From assembly GCF_020149765.1 (NCBI RefSeq), contig NZ_CP083809.1:2170001-2234000 (forward strand): 64,000 nt of DNA, read 5' to 3'. Shown one piece after another: positions 38,901 through 49,487 of the stretch; within the stretch, counting starts at the first letter, position 1, and each line of letters starts with the position of its first letter. The notes under the pieces were generated by a model that had not been told where the DNA came from, ran no database searches, and saw only the letters and a program-made list of their open reading frames with translations. This stretch comes from Pantoea agglomerans. Lineage in GTDB: Bacteria; Pseudomonadota; Gammaproteobacteria; Enterobacterales; Enterobacteriaceae. The position numbers and the translations under genes are program-made.

Positions 38901-38984
38901 GGTGAAGCCCTGCGCCTTCAGCGCGTCGAGGAATGTCAGCACCCGTTGAACGAGGCCGGGCGCCTGAGAAATCTGTGGGATCAT
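35931..38984 (-). CDS. ydiJ: FAD/Fe-S oxidoreductase YdiJ
   Basis: This 1017-residue flavoprotein (E. coli: 1018) joins a GlcD-like FAD domain to Fe-S and CCG domains; in E. coli it oxidises D-2-hydroxyglutarate. The FAD site is FTPRGGGTGTNGQSLNQGI (near 85) with ELSTSNRATLGGMINTDASG; the FAD-oxidase C-domain contains GMFGHVDAGVLHVRPAL; Fe-S ligands are in CLACKACSTQCPIKIDVP (about 665-685) and a CCG motif is in NVGCCGMAGTYGHE. The ATG at 38984 (MIPQISQAPG) matches E. coli; the open frame to 39122 is not conserved. Its Fe-S clusters fit its suf neighbourhood. Confidence 0.95.
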   Translation of the reverse strand: MIPQISQAPGLVQRVLTFLDALKAQGFTGDTATSYADRLLMSTDNSIYQLLPDAVLFPRSTADVALIARVAGEARFNDLTFTPRGGGTGTNGQSLNQGIVVDMSRHMNRILEINPEQGWVRVEAGVVKDQLNAWLKPYGFFFSPELSTSNRATLGGMINTDASGQGSLVYGKTSDHVLGLRAVLLGGDILDTRPMAAALAETLAQTATPEGRIYQQVLTRCREQRALILEKFPKLNRFLTGYDLRHVFSDDMQTFDLTRILCGAEGTLAFITEARLDITPIPKVRRLVNIKYDSFDSALRNAPFMVEAKALSVETVDSKVLNLAREDIVWHSVRELITDVPDKEMLGLNIVEFAGDDGALIDQQVSSLCARLDRLMAQREGGVIGYQLCEDLEGIERIYNMRKKAVGLLGNAKGRAKPIPFVEDTAVPPEHLADYIVEFRALLDSHGLSYGMFGHVDAGVLHVRPALDMCDPQQEMLMKTLSDEVVALTARYGGLLWGEHGKGFRAQYSPAFFGETLFNELRRIKAAFDPDNRMNPGKICTPIDSNEPMMQVDAIKRGSYDRQIPLTVRSDWRGAMECNGNGLCFNFDARSPMCPSMKITRNRIHSPKGRATLTREWLRLLAEQGVDPQQLEKQLPESSLSLRALIGRVRNSWHASKGEYDFSHEVHEAMSGCLACKACSTQCPIKIDVPDFRARFLQLYHTRYLRPVSDHLVSAVESYAPLMAKAPKAFNFFLRQPWMRELSKNHIGMVDLPLLSSPSLKQELSGHPAMSMTLEKLEALSPEQRAETVLVVQDPFTSFYEAQLIADFIRLIEKLGLRPVLLPFMPNGKAQHVKGFLQRFARTASKTADFLNRVAMLGMPMVGVDPATVLCYRDEYKQTLGEKRGDFHVQLVHEWLSEVVSTREAVPGSGESWYLFAHCTEVTALPNTPNQWREIFSRFGARLENINVGCCGMAGTYGHETKNLDNSLGIYGLSWHPQLQKLPRQRCLATGFSCRSQVKRLEGNGMRHPLQALLALM

Positions 38985-39189
38985 TATTGAGAGACCAGAT
39001 GTTGTAATCGTGTGTGTTGCTTGTTTTGTCTGAACGCTCCGTTTTAACACATTTTTTTCGCGCTCGCCTTTTTTTCCGGCGCGGGTAAAAGCCGCGCTTT
39101 CGCCTCTGTTTAAAGCCGCCAAAATAGCTCATCATTAAGCCGGGCCTGATTGCCCCCTAATGAAGGATTATTTGAGGTCGTTGTCTCTT

Positions 39190-40311
39190 ATGAAAAACCT
39201 GCACCGCACCACGGATATGCCGCAGAGGCTCTTTACGCTGCTCTTTATCCTGCTGATGATCGTCGCCTGTATCTGGATAGTTCAGCCTTTTATACTGGGT
39301 TTCGCCTGGGCAAGCATGGTGGTGATCGCCACCTGGCCGCTGATGCTGCGCGTGCAGCGGCTGCTGTGGAACCGGCGTTCGCTGGCGGTCATCGTGATGA
39401 CGCTGCTCTTGCTGCTGCTGTTTATTATTCCCATTGCGCTGCTGGTCAACAGCCTGATCGACAACAGCGCGCCCGTTATCGCCTGGGCGACGCAGGGTCA
39501 TATGGAGATGCCGTCGCTGCTGTGGCTGAATGATATCCCGGCCATCGGCGAAAAACTCTTTTCCAGCTACCACAAGCTGGTGGCGGGCGGCGGCTCGGCC
39601 ATTATGGCGAAACTGCAGCCCTACGTCGGTCGCACCACCGGCTTCTTTGTCGCTCAGGCGGGTCATTTTGGCCGGCTGATGATCCATCTCGGCGTGATGC
39701 TGCTGTTCAGCGCCCTGCTGTTCTGGCGCGGCGAACAGGCGGCGCAGGGCATTCGTCACTTCGCGTTTCGTATGGCAGGCCGTCGCGGCGACGCCACGGT
39801 GCTGCTGGCGGGTCAGGCGATCCGCGCCGTGGCGCTCGGCGTGGTGGTGACCGCGCTGGTGCAGGGCGTGCTGGGCGGCATCGGCCTCGCGCTCTCCGGC
39901 ATCCCCTACGCCACGCTGCTTACCGTGCTGATGATCCTCTGCTGTCTGGTGCAGATCGGCCCGCTGCTGGTGCTGGTGCCCGCCATTATCTGGCTTTACT
40001 GGAGCGGCGACACCACCTGGGGCACGGTGCTGCTGATCTGGAGCTGCGTAGTCGGCACGCTGGATAACGTGCTGCGCCCGGTGCTGATCCGTATGGGCGC
40101 CGATTTACCGATGATCCTTATCCTCTCCGGCGTTATCGGCGGGCTGGTGGCCTTCGGCCTGATTGGTCTGTTTATCGGTCCGGTGGTGCTGGCGGTCTCC
40201 TACCGGCTGGTGTCCGTATGGATGCATGAGGCACCGCCGCCGCCAGAGGGCGACCTCGCCAGCGTGGTCGAGATCCTGTCCGATCATGAAGAAGAGCATC
40301 TGCCCTCCTGA
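39190..40311 (+). CDS. ydiK: AI-2E family membrane protein YdiK
   Basis: This 373-residue inner-membrane protein of the PerM/AI-2E transporter family has about eight hydrophobic segments. Conserved parts include IVQPFILGFAWASMV, HFAFRMAGRRGDATVLLAGQAIRAVALGVVVTA and RMGADLPMILILSGVIGGLVAFGLIGLFIGPVVLA. The ATG at 39190 aligns residue for residue with the E. coli N-terminus (370 aa); another ATG ten codons upstream has no ribosome site. The substrate is unknown. It precedes rprA, as in E. coli. Confidence 0.92.
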   Translation: MKNLHRTTDMPQRLFTLLFILLMIVACIWIVQPFILGFAWASMVVIATWPLMLRVQRLLWNRRSLAVIVMTLLLLLLFIIPIALLVNSLIDNSAPVIAWATQGHMEMPSLLWLNDIPAIGEKLFSSYHKLVAGGGSAIMAKLQPYVGRTTGFFVAQAGHFGRLMIHLGVMLLFSALLFWRGEQAAQGIRHFAFRMAGRRGDATVLLAGQAIRAVALGVVVTALVQGVLGGIGLALSGIPYATLLTVLMILCCLVQIGPLLVLVPAIIWLYWSGDTTWGTVLLIWSCVVGTLDNVLRPVLIRMGADLPMILILSGVIGGLVAFGLIGLFIGPVVLAVSYRLVSVWMHEAPPPPEGDLASVVEILSDHEEEHLPS

Positions 40312-40319
40312 GACCGGGC

Positions 40320-40341
40320 TCAGGGCGGTTAACCGCCCTGA
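40320..40341. other. 22-bp perfect palindrome after ydiK
   Basis: The sequence tcagggcggtt and its exact complement lie back to back without a loop, 8 nt after the ydiK stop. There is no T run. It may be a weak terminator or a processing site. Confidence 0.5.
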
Positions 40342-40506
40342 CTCATTTGCGTCACGTTAACATTTTTTTCCATTAGCGGTTTTTAAGAAAAAACGCAGTT
40401 TTCGGCCATGAGGCCGCATATCAGCGTTGAATAGTTTATTTTTCGCACTGGTTCACCCCAATTTCGCCCCTAAACAGGTGACAAAAGTTTATTGGCTTTA
40501 AACTAA

Positions 40507-40520
40507 TAAGAGGATTCTTA
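40507..40520 (+). promoter_or_regulatory. RcsB box of rprA
   Basis: TAAGAGGATTCTTA matches the RcsAB/RcsB consensus TAAGRATATTCYTA at 12 of 14 positions and has inverted-repeat ends. It is centred about 43 bp before the predicted RprA start, where RcsB activates. Confidence 0.75.
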
Positions 40521-40556
40521 AAGACTCAGAAGCGCGCGATGAATAACATGATTCCT

Positions 40557-40662
40557 AAGTTTGAAATCAACCTACTGATTTTTAAACAACCTTTTTCCCC
40601 TGAGTAAAGTGAAGAATTGCTGTGTGTAGTCTTTGCCCATCCCCTGTGATGGGCTTTTTTTT
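40557..40662 (+). ncRNA. rprA: RprA small regulatory RNA
   Basis: The 3' half is nearly identical to E. coli RprA: GAATTGCTGTGTGTAGTCTT, then the terminator stem gcccatc/gatgggc followed by T8. Upstream, CCCCTGAGT and the 5' hairpin region AAATCAAC...TGATTT are kept. The predicted length, about 106 nt, equals that of E. coli. The location between ydiK and ppsA fits, and an RcsB box lies at about -43. RprA is an Hfq-dependent RNA that activates rpoS translation after envelope stress. The exact 5' end is estimated by alignment with remembered sequence. Confidence 0.9.
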
Positions 40663-40676
40663 GGCCCAAAGAAAGC

Positions 40677-40703
40677 AAAAAGGCCAGCAAAGCTGGCCTT
40701 TTT
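40677..40703. terminator. Terminator between rprA and ppsA
   Basis: The 12-bp stem aaaaaggccagc/gctggccttttt with a 2-nt loop carries A and T runs on both sides. It ends ppsA transcription on the minus strand and backs up rprA on the plus strand. Confidence 0.9.
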
Positions 40704-40724
40704 ACGGCAAATTAGCCTATCTAA

Positions 40725-43109
<2,385 letters not shown>

Positions 43110-43563
43110 CGAGATTATCCTTTTAAGAATGAATGGGCACATGGAAAATTTAGCTATTCGCAAAATTAGCCTGGCACAATGCGCAATTAATGACTAAGTG
43201 TTGAATCGTTAAAGCGCGCAAGATTAAGTAATTTAGGAATTATTCCGATAATTGCGTCACGTTGCGCAAACCGGTTATTTTTCGCTAAGGCTATGATGTT
43301 AATGGTTTTCGCTATTTTTCATCGGCTTAGCGCCGCTTTCCGTTGCGCAACCGCGTCCCGCTTTATTTCCCGGTAGCCCGCTTTTATGGCGAGATCGGGA
43401 AAGTTAAAACATCATTTCAATATTTAGCCCCGTCCGCTTCGACGCGCTCAGGCGAGAAAAAACGAAAAGTTCACAAATTTTAAACATGGATTTTTTATTT
43501 TGTTCTGACCGCTATTTAAAGCTGCTAACCTGACCCTATCTCTCTACGCATAAGGTAAAGGCC
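43110..43563. other. Divergent control region between ppsA and ppsR
   Basis: This 454-bp AT-rich gap has no gene. Besides the Cra site at 43200-43213, a possible ppsR promoter TTGTTC (43500-43505) with a poor -10 is seen about 60 bp before ppsR. Confidence 0.5.
43200..43213 (+). promoter_or_regulatory. Cra (FruR) site upstream of ppsA
   Basis: GTTGAATCGTTAAA fits 13 of 14 positions of the Cra consensus RSTGAAWCSNTHHW. It is about 90 bp upstream of the ppsA start codon, compatible with activation of ppsA by Cra as in E. coli. Confidence 0.65.
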
Positions 43564-44391
43564 ATGAGCAGCGAAAGAAGCGTTTTCTATATTTCCGACG
43601 GCACCGCGATTACCGCAGAGGTGCTGGGCCACGCGGTGCTGTCGCAGTTTCCGGTGGGCTTTAACAGCCTGACGCTGCCCTTTGTTGAAAACGTGCAGCG
43701 CGCCCAGGCGGTGAAGGCGCAGATCAACGCGCTCTATCAGAAAAGCGGCGTGCGCCCGCTGGTGTTTTTCTCTATCGTCACGCCGGAAGTGCGCGACATC
43801 ATCACGCAGAGCGAAGGCTTCTGCCAGGATATCGTGCAGGCGCTGGTGGCGCCGCTGCAGGAAGAGCTGGGCATGGCTCCCGCGCCGGTGGCACATCGCA
43901 CCCACGGCCTTGACGCCAGCAACCTCGGCAAGTACGACGCGCGCATCGCCGCGATCGACTACACCCTGGCGCACGACGACGGCATCTCGCTGCGCGGCCT
44001 GGAAGATGCGCAGGTGATCCTGCTGGGCGTGTCGCGCTGCGGCAAAACGCCCACCAGCCTCTATCTGGCGATGCAGTTCGGCATCCGTGCCGCCAACTAC
44101 CCCTTTATCGCCGACGATATGGACAACCTTAAGCTGCCGGCCGCCCTGCGTCCGTTTCAGAACAAGCTGTTTGGTCTGACTATCGATCCCGAGCGGCTCG
44201 CCGCCATTCGCCAGGAGCGGGCAGAAAATACCCGCTACGCCTCGATGCGCCAGTGCCGGCTTGAAGTCGGCGAGGTGGAGGCGCTGTTTCGCACCCACCA
44301 GATCCGCTACCTCAACAGCACCAACTATTCGGTAGAAGAGATCGCGACCAAAATCCTCGACATTATGGGTCTGACGCGCCGCATGTACTGA
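43564..44391 (+). CDS. ppsR: PEP synthase regulatory protein PpsR
   Basis: PpsR is a bifunctional kinase/pyrophosphorylase (DUF299) that inactivates PpsA by ADP-dependent phosphorylation of a Thr and reactivates it by phosphorolysis. The 275 residues start [20 protein letters not shown] and contain the P-loop-like [15 protein letters not shown] near residue 158. The ATG follows AAGG. It is divergent from ppsA, as in E. coli. Confidence 0.95.
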   Translation: MSSERSVFYISDGTAITAEVLGHAVLSQFPVGFNSLTLPFVENVQRAQAVKAQINALYQKSGVRPLVFFSIVTPEVRDIITQSEGFCQDIVQALVAPLQEELGMAPAPVAHRTHGLDASNLGKYDARIAAIDYTLAHDDGISLRGLEDAQVILLGVSRCGKTPTSLYLAMQFGIRAANYPFIADDMDNLKLPAALRPFQNKLFGLTIDPERLAAIRQERAENTRYASMRQCRLEVGEVEALFRTHQIRYLNSTNYSVEEIATKILDIMGLTRRMY

Positions 44392-44543
44392 GACGCCAGC
44401 GGCGACGCCTTGTAAAGCGCCGCTGCCGTCCTGTAAAAAATCATTTCAGTTTATAGGCTTGCATTCGCAAACTAATAATTTATTGTGATCATCATCACTT
44501 CCCGGTATGTCACCGCTGCGAAGAAAAAGCTTTCGAGATACTC

Positions 44544-45587
44544 ATGAATAAAACTGATGAACTGCGTACGGCACGCATCGGCAGCCTGATCACGCCTGCC
44601 GCGTTAGCCGCTCAACACCCTCTTTCCGCCGACGTGGCGGATAGCGTCACGCGCGCGCGCCAGCGCATCGCCCGCATTCTGACCGGCGAGGATCCCCGCC
44701 TGCTGGTGATTATCGGGCCCTGCTCGCTGCACGACCCGCGTGCGGCGCTCGACTACGCCCAGCGGCTGAATGCGCTGCGTGACCGCTATGCCGACCGCCT
44801 GGAAATCGTGATGCGCACCTACTTTGAAAAACCGCGCACCGTGGTGGGCTGGAAAGGGTTGATCTCCGATCCCGATCTCGACGGCAGCTTCAACGTCAAC
44901 CGCGGCATCGGCCTGGCGCGTCAGATCCTGCTCGACATTAATCGCCTGGGGCTGCCTACCGCGACGGAATTTCTCGATATGGTCACGGGCCAGTTTATCG
45001 CCGACCTGATTAGCTGGGGCGCCATTGGCGCGCGCACCACCGAGAGTCAAATCCACCGCGAAATGGCCTCCGCGCTCTCCTGTCCGGTAGGCTTCAAGAA
45101 CGGCACCGACGGCAACGTGCGCATCGCGGTGGACGCCATCCGCGCCTCGCGCGCCAGCCATATGTTTCTGTCGCCCGATAAAGATGGGCAGATGACGATT
45201 TACCAGACCAGCGGCAATCCGCACGGCCACGTAATTTTGCGCGGCGGTAAAGTGCCGAACTATCACGCCGACGACGTGGCCGCCGCGGCCGCTAGCCTGC
45301 GCGAGTTCAGCCTGCCGGAGCAGCTGGTGATCGATTTCAGCCACGGCAACTGCCTGAAGCAGCATCGCCGTCAGAAAGAGGTGGCGGCCGAGGTGGCGCA
45401 GCAGATCCGCGCCGGCTCGCGCGCGGTTGCCGGCGTAATGATTGAAAGCTTTATCGAAGAGGGAAATCAGAAAGTCACGGGCGAACCGCTGGTTTACGGC
45501 CAGTCGATTACCGATCCCTGCCTCGGCTGGCAGGACAGCGAAGCGGTGCTGTCGCTGCTGGCCGAGGCGGTGAACAGCCGCTTCTGA
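44544..45587 (+). CDS. aroH: DAHP synthase, Trp-sensitive AroH
   Basis: This enzyme condenses PEP and erythrose-4-phosphate, the first step of the shikimate pathway. It has 347 residues (E. coli AroH 348). Motifs: LLVIIGPCSLHDPRAALDYA (metal Cys), MRTYFEKPRTVVGWKGLISDP, GARTTESQIHREMASALSCPVGFKNGTDG, and DFSHGNCLKQHRRQ. AroH rather than AroF/AroG fits both sequence and position. I do not see a full TrpR operator in the 152-bp upstream gap. It is convergent with selO, the stops being 4 nt apart. Confidence 0.94.
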   Translation: MNKTDELRTARIGSLITPAALAAQHPLSADVADSVTRARQRIARILTGEDPRLLVIIGPCSLHDPRAALDYAQRLNALRDRYADRLEIVMRTYFEKPRTVVGWKGLISDPDLDGSFNVNRGIGLARQILLDINRLGLPTATEFLDMVTGQFIADLISWGAIGARTTESQIHREMASALSCPVGFKNGTDGNVRIAVDAIRASRASHMFLSPDKDGQMTIYQTSGNPHGHVILRGGKVPNYHADDVAAAAASLREFSLPEQLVIDFSHGNCLKQHRRQKEVAAEVAQQIRAGSRAVAGVMIESFIEEGNQKVTGEPLVYGQSITDPCLGWQDSEAVLSLLAEAVNSRF

Positions 45588-45591
45588 GCCG

Positions 45592-47028
45592 TTAGCTGGA
45601 GCAGCTTACCTCCAGCGATTTTCCCCAGTCCGGCGGCCGCTGACGATATTCAGCGGCCGTTGCGTCACTAAAGGGCTGCTGCAGCGCCTGATGCAGCCGC
45701 ACCAGCGCCTCGCTCTCGCCCTTCTCTGCTCCGTCGATCGCCTGCTGCGCCAGGTAGTTGCGTAAAACCAGCGCCGGATTCGCGGCCTTCATCTGCTGCT
45801 GGCGCGTCGCATCGTCTACCCCTTCCTGCAGCAGACGTGCGCGATAGCGCTGATACCAGCGGTCAAAAGCGTCGCGATCCATAAATTCGTCGCGCAGCGG
45901 CGAGCGCGCCTCCTGCTGCTGCGTTTCGCTCAGCAGGCGGAACGTCAGGGTGTAATCGCTGCGCTCCTGCGCCATTAGCGACAGCAGCTCCACCAGCAGC
46001 GCGTTATCGCCGTCGTCAGCCTGGGTAAAGCCCAGTTTCGCCCGCATCCGTTCGCCCCAGACGCGCATCAGCTCCGGCTCGTAGCGGCTCAGCGCCTGCT
46101 TAAGCTGCTCGACGCTCAGCAGCCCGGAAAGCGCATGCGCCAGCCGGTTAAGATTCCACAGGCCGATCGTCGGCTGATTTTCAAAGCTGTAGCGCCCCTG
46201 GTAATCGCTGTGGTTGCAGATAAAGCCGGGCTGATAGTCATCAAGGAAACCGTAAGGGCCATAGTCGATGGTCAGCCCCAGCAGCGACATGTTATCGGTG
46301 TTCATCACGCCGTGCGCAAAACCTACGCTTTGCCACTGGGCGATCAGGCGCGCGGTGCGCTCGACGACGTCGGTAAACCACAGCAGGTATTTATCCGCTT
46401 CGTCGACCAGCTGCGGCCAGTGGTGGCGCAGCGCATAGTCCGCCAGCTGCTCGACCTTGTCCTGCTGCTGGCTGTAGAAGAAGTGCTCAAAGTGGCCGAA
46501 GCGCAGATGGCTTTCCGCAATGCGCATCAGGGTCGCGCCGCGCTCGGGGGATTCGCGATAGACCGGCTCGTCGCTGATGGCGATAGCGAGCGCGCGCGTG
46601 GTGGGAATGCCCAGATGGTGCAGCGCTTCCGAGGCGAGAAATTCACGCACCGTGGAGCGGACCACCGCGCGTCCGTCGCCCATACGCGAATAAGGAGTAA
46701 GCCCGGCCCCTTTCAGGTGCCAGTCAACCTTGCCGCCCGCGTCGAGGCGCTGCTCGCCCAGCAGAATGCCGCGCCCGTCGCCAAGCTGTCCAGCCCAGAC
46801 GCCGAACTGATGTCCGCTGTAGACCTGCGCCAGCGGCTGCATGCCCGGCAGCAGCGCGGCGCCGTGCCAGACGCCATGGCCTTCGCCAGCGAAAAGCGCG
46901 GCATCCACGCCCAGCTCCTGCGCCAGCGGCGCATTGTGATAAAACAGGCGTCCGCCCCTGAGCGGCGTCGGTGCCTGAGCGGTATAGAAACCCGGCAGCT
47001 CGCGCTGCCAGCTGTTATCAAACAACAT
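45592..47028 (-). CDS. selO: Protein AMPylase SelO (YdiU)
   Basis: SelO is a pseudokinase-fold enzyme that transfers AMP to protein hydroxyls and is linked to redox stress. It has 478 residues, as in E. coli. Motifs: [25 protein letters not shown] (near 75), [44 protein letters not shown] with the metal Asn/Asp, and the C-terminal EVSCSS with the Cys that is Sec in animals. The ATG at 47028 follows GGGAG; the frame is open to 47127 without support. Confidence 0.95.
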   Translation of the reverse strand: MLFDNSWQRELPGFYTAQAPTPLRGGRLFYHNAPLAQELGVDAALFAGEGHGVWHGAALLPGMQPLAQVYSGHQFGVWAGQLGDGRGILLGEQRLDAGGKVDWHLKGAGLTPYSRMGDGRAVVRSTVREFLASEALHHLGIPTTRALAIAISDEPVYRESPERGATLMRIAESHLRFGHFEHFFYSQQQDKVEQLADYALRHHWPQLVDEADKYLLWFTDVVERTARLIAQWQSVGFAHGVMNTDNMSLLGLTIDYGPYGFLDDYQPGFICNHSDYQGRYSFENQPTIGLWNLNRLAHALSGLLSVEQLKQALSRYEPELMRVWGERMRAKLGFTQADDGDNALLVELLSLMAQERSDYTLTFRLLSETQQQEARSPLRDEFMDRDAFDRWYQRYRARLLQEGVDDATRQQQMKAANPALVLRNYLAQQAIDGAEKGESEALVRLHQALQQPFSDATAAEYRQRPPDWGKSLEVSCSS

Positions 47029-47167
47029 AGACTCTCCCGAGCGGCAGCCCGGCAGAGCCAGAGCCGCCGTCGCTGTGAATAACCGGATATCGGGCCGTCT
47101 CGCCGTGGACGCGGCCGCGCGAGACACCGCAAGTATAGTGGCGGGAAATCAAATACAACAGGCGGGC

Positions 47168-47899
47168 TTAATCAGGCGCGCAGTACTGACTGGTAATAAG
47201 CCGCGGCAGCGCCTCCGCTTTAACCGGCGGGAACAGCGCGCCCTGCAGCACGGCGTCCTGCAGCGTGGCGGTTTTGTCGAGCAGCGTTCTGTCATCGATG
47301 CCGCAAATAATCATCATCTGCGCGTGGCTGCGGAAGTTATCGATAATGCTCTGAATAAACGGCAGGAATGAGGCGCGTTTCGCCAGCGACTGAATAAATT
47401 GTTTATCCAGTTTGATGCAGTCGAACAGATTATCATAGACCGCGCGGGTCGAAGATTTACCCGCACCGAAATGGGATAATGATAAACGGAACTGTTGTTT
47501 TAGCGCAAAAATAAGAGGGTCATTAATTCCGTTTAAAAGCTGCTGAAACGTTTCGCTGATGTCGAGTAATAAAAACGGAAGCTGTTTAATTTTACGGATC
47601 AGCAATTCACTCGCCAGCAGCGTGCGCGCCATGTTTTCATCAATACGCATTAATGCCAGTACATGATTTTTAACGAAGAAGTCGCGGTACTGTTCCAGCA
47701 CGGCTACCTGCCGCTGCAGCAGGCGCAGCCTCTGCATCTCATCGAGCTGCGGCAACAGCAGATCCTGCGGCAGAGTAACAGGCGCACTGCTGTGGACGAA
47801 CTGACTTACCAGCTCGACGGCCGCCAGCTGCCCGCTAATTGTGCAGGCAGGATAAAACCAAATTTCCGACTGATAGTCGGCAGATAAATGAACTTTCAT
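47168..47899 (-). CDS. ydiV: Degenerate EAL-domain protein, YdiV (RflP)-like
   Basis: This 243-residue protein aligns with E. coli YdiV (237), an anti-FlhDC factor. The EAL motif is reduced to AVELVSQF, and the other metal and catalytic residues of active c-di-GMP phosphodiesterases are not seen; SLSHFGAGKSSTRAVYDNLFDCIKLDKQFIQ and GIDDRTLL match the YdiV core. It is therefore probably a protein-binding, non-catalytic regulator of motility. The ATG at 47899 fits the YdiV N-terminus; one at 47932 is also open. Identity with YdiV is modest. Confidence 0.75.
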   Translation of the reverse strand: MKVHLSADYQSEIWFYPACTISGQLAAVELVSQFVHSSAPVTLPQDLLLPQLDEMQRLRLLQRQVAVLEQYRDFFVKNHVLALMRIDENMARTLLASELLIRKIKQLPFLLLDISETFQQLLNGINDPLIFALKQQFRLSLSHFGAGKSSTRAVYDNLFDCIKLDKQFIQSLAKRASFLPFIQSIIDNFRSHAQMMIICGIDDRTLLDKTATLQDAVLQGALFPPVKAEALPRLITSQYCAPD

Positions 47900-48213
47900 T
47901 TTTACAGCCAGATAAAGTGGCGACTGGCGCATCGTATATCATCGAAATCGGGCAGGCAATAGTACCAAACGTGGGAAGAGATGGACATCTTTGCCGTTAA
48001 ATTTCGCTTTGCCCGCTGCGCCAGATCCCTAAGCCAAATAACGGTAGCGTTTAATACCCTTTACCAGAAAATTAACTCTCTGCCTTATTGATATAATTAT
48101 TTCCCGGCAGCGTAAAGTGCCATTTAAAATAAGAGTTATAAAATGACCGTTTCCCCGGCGCTATTTTTTCTGCAATTCGCGCGCGCGCCGATTGGCGCGA
48201 TTATTAATTTGCC
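47900..48213. other. Intergenic region between ydiV-like gene and nlpC
   Basis: This 314-bp gap is AT-rich with a GC-rich end. On the plus strand a perfect -10 TATAAT (48092-48097) lies before a 24-codon frame at 48143-48217 with AAGAG upstream; see the findings. No regulator site is assigned. Confidence 0.4.
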
Positions 48214-48675
48214 TTAAATGCGGCGCGCCTGCCAGAAGGCTTTGCGCCAGTAGACGTTGTCGAGCGAGGAGCGGATCACCCCCTGGCTGGTAGAGGCGTG
48301 AATAAAGGCGTTGTCGCTGTCGTAGATGCCGACGTGCAGGCCGTTTTCACCGCGGCCGGTTTTGAAAAATACCAGGTCGCCCGGCTGCAGCTCATCCTTG
48401 CTGATGCGCGTGCCGATATCGCTCTGCGCCCGCGTGCTGCGCGGCAGCTGCAGATCGAACCGGTCGCGCATGGTGAGATAGACGAAGCCCGAGCAGTCGA
48501 CGCCGCCGCGGCTCATGCCGCCGTAGCGATAGGGCGTGCCGCGCCACTCTCCCAGCTGCTCGTTGAGCTGCGCCACTACCATAATTGAATCCGCCAGCCG
48601 GCCGTTCACCGGCGGCGCGCGATGGCTGCTGCATCCCGCCAGTATCAGCACCAGTAAAATCACCCCCATCCGCAT
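48214..48675 (-). CDS. nlpC: NlpC/P60 family lipoprotein NlpC
   Basis: This 153-residue predicted murein endopeptidase is anchored by a lipoprotein signal (LILAGCSSH, Cys near 15). The catalytic Cys is in GMSRGGVDCSGFVYLTM, the His in ENGLHVGIYD, and the third polar residue in AFIHAS. E. coli NlpC is 154 residues. The ATG at 48675 has AAGGAG nine bases upstream; a second ATG two codons later is possible. It lies downstream of the btu genes, as in E. coli. Confidence 0.94.
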   Translation of the reverse strand: MRMGVILLVLILAGCSSHRAPPVNGRLADSIMVVAQLNEQLGEWRGTPYRYGGMSRGGVDCSGFVYLTMRDRFDLQLPRSTRAQSDIGTRISKDELQPGDLVFFKTGRGENGLHVGIYDSDNAFIHASTSQGVIRSSLDNVYWRKAFWQARRI

Positions 48676-48746
48676 TCGCGCGCATCTCCTTTAATCGCAA
48701 CGGCCTCACTCTAGCGTCAGGCGCGCAGCGTGGCAAGATGCGGCGC

Positions 48747-49487
48747 TCAGGGCTGAACGGTCAGCAGGGGCAGCCCGTCCAGCTCCAGCTGGCGAAACGG
48801 AATCGCATAGAGCTCGCTGAGGCGCTCAGGAGTGAGGATTGCCGCAGCCGCACCCTGTGCCACCACGCTGCCCTGCGTCATCAGCCAGACGCGGTCGGCA
48901 TGGCGCAGCGTATGGTTAAGATCGTGGCTGCTGGCGATAACGCAGACCCCGGCGCGCTGCAGCCCGACAATCAGGTTATGTACGGCATTTTGCTGGGCGA
49001 TATCCAGCCCGGTCATCGGCTCGTCCAGCAGCAGCAGGCGCCCCTGTGGATTAAGCGCGGGATCGATCTGAGCGAAGGCGGCCGCCAGCCTGACGCGCTG
49101 CCACTCGCCGCCCGACAGCTGCGTCAGCGGCCGCGCCAGCTTATCCTGCAGCCGCAGCGTCTCCAGCAGGCCGCTCAGGGCCGCTGGCGACCGCGCGTCG
49201 CTCAGGTGCAGGCGCAAATAGTGATAGACCGGCATCAGGCCCGGCGCTGTCTGCTGCGGCAGCCAGGCGCGCACCCGCGCCAGCGCCGGCGCGCGCCATT
49301 CGCGCAGCGGGCGCTGCAGAAGCTGGATCTCCCCTTCGCCCGACAGCATGCCCGCCATCAGCGCCAGCAGGCTGCTTTTGCCCGCGCCGTTAGGCCCGAC
49401 CAGGTGCAGCAGCGTGCCTTTTTCCACCTCGGCGGAAAAAGGCGCCAGCCGGCCAGGCACGGCGGCACCTTTCAGGCTCAGAACCAT
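48747..49487 (-). CDS. btuD: Vitamin B12 ABC transporter ATPase BtuD
   Basis: This 246-residue ATPase subunit of the BtuC2D2-F cobalamin importer shows Walker A VGPNGAGKSS (near 33), Q-loop LPQQTA, signature LSGGEWQRVRLAAAFAQ, Walker B LLLLDEPMTGLD and the H-switch IASSHDLNHTLRH. Its start codon follows the btuE stop without a gap, so translation is coupled. The order btuC-btuE-btuD is the E. coli operon. Confidence 0.95.
   Translation of the reverse strand: MVLSLKGAAVPGRLAPFSAEVEKGTLLHLVGPNGAGKSSLLALMAGMLSGEGEIQLLQRPLREWRAPALARVRAWLPQQTAPGLMPVYHYLRLHLSDARSPAALSGLLETLRLQDKLARPLTQLSGGEWQRVRLAAAFAQIDPALNPQGRLLLLDEPMTGLDIAQQNAVHNLIVGLQRAGVCVIASSHDLNHTLRHADRVWLMTQGSVVAQGAAAAILTPERLSELYAIPFRQLELDGLPLLTVQP

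Noticed and set aside
38985..39122. 46-residue N-terminal extension of YdiJ
   Set aside because: The added residues are basic, unlike the family, and E. coli YdiJ starts at the same MIPQISQAPG.
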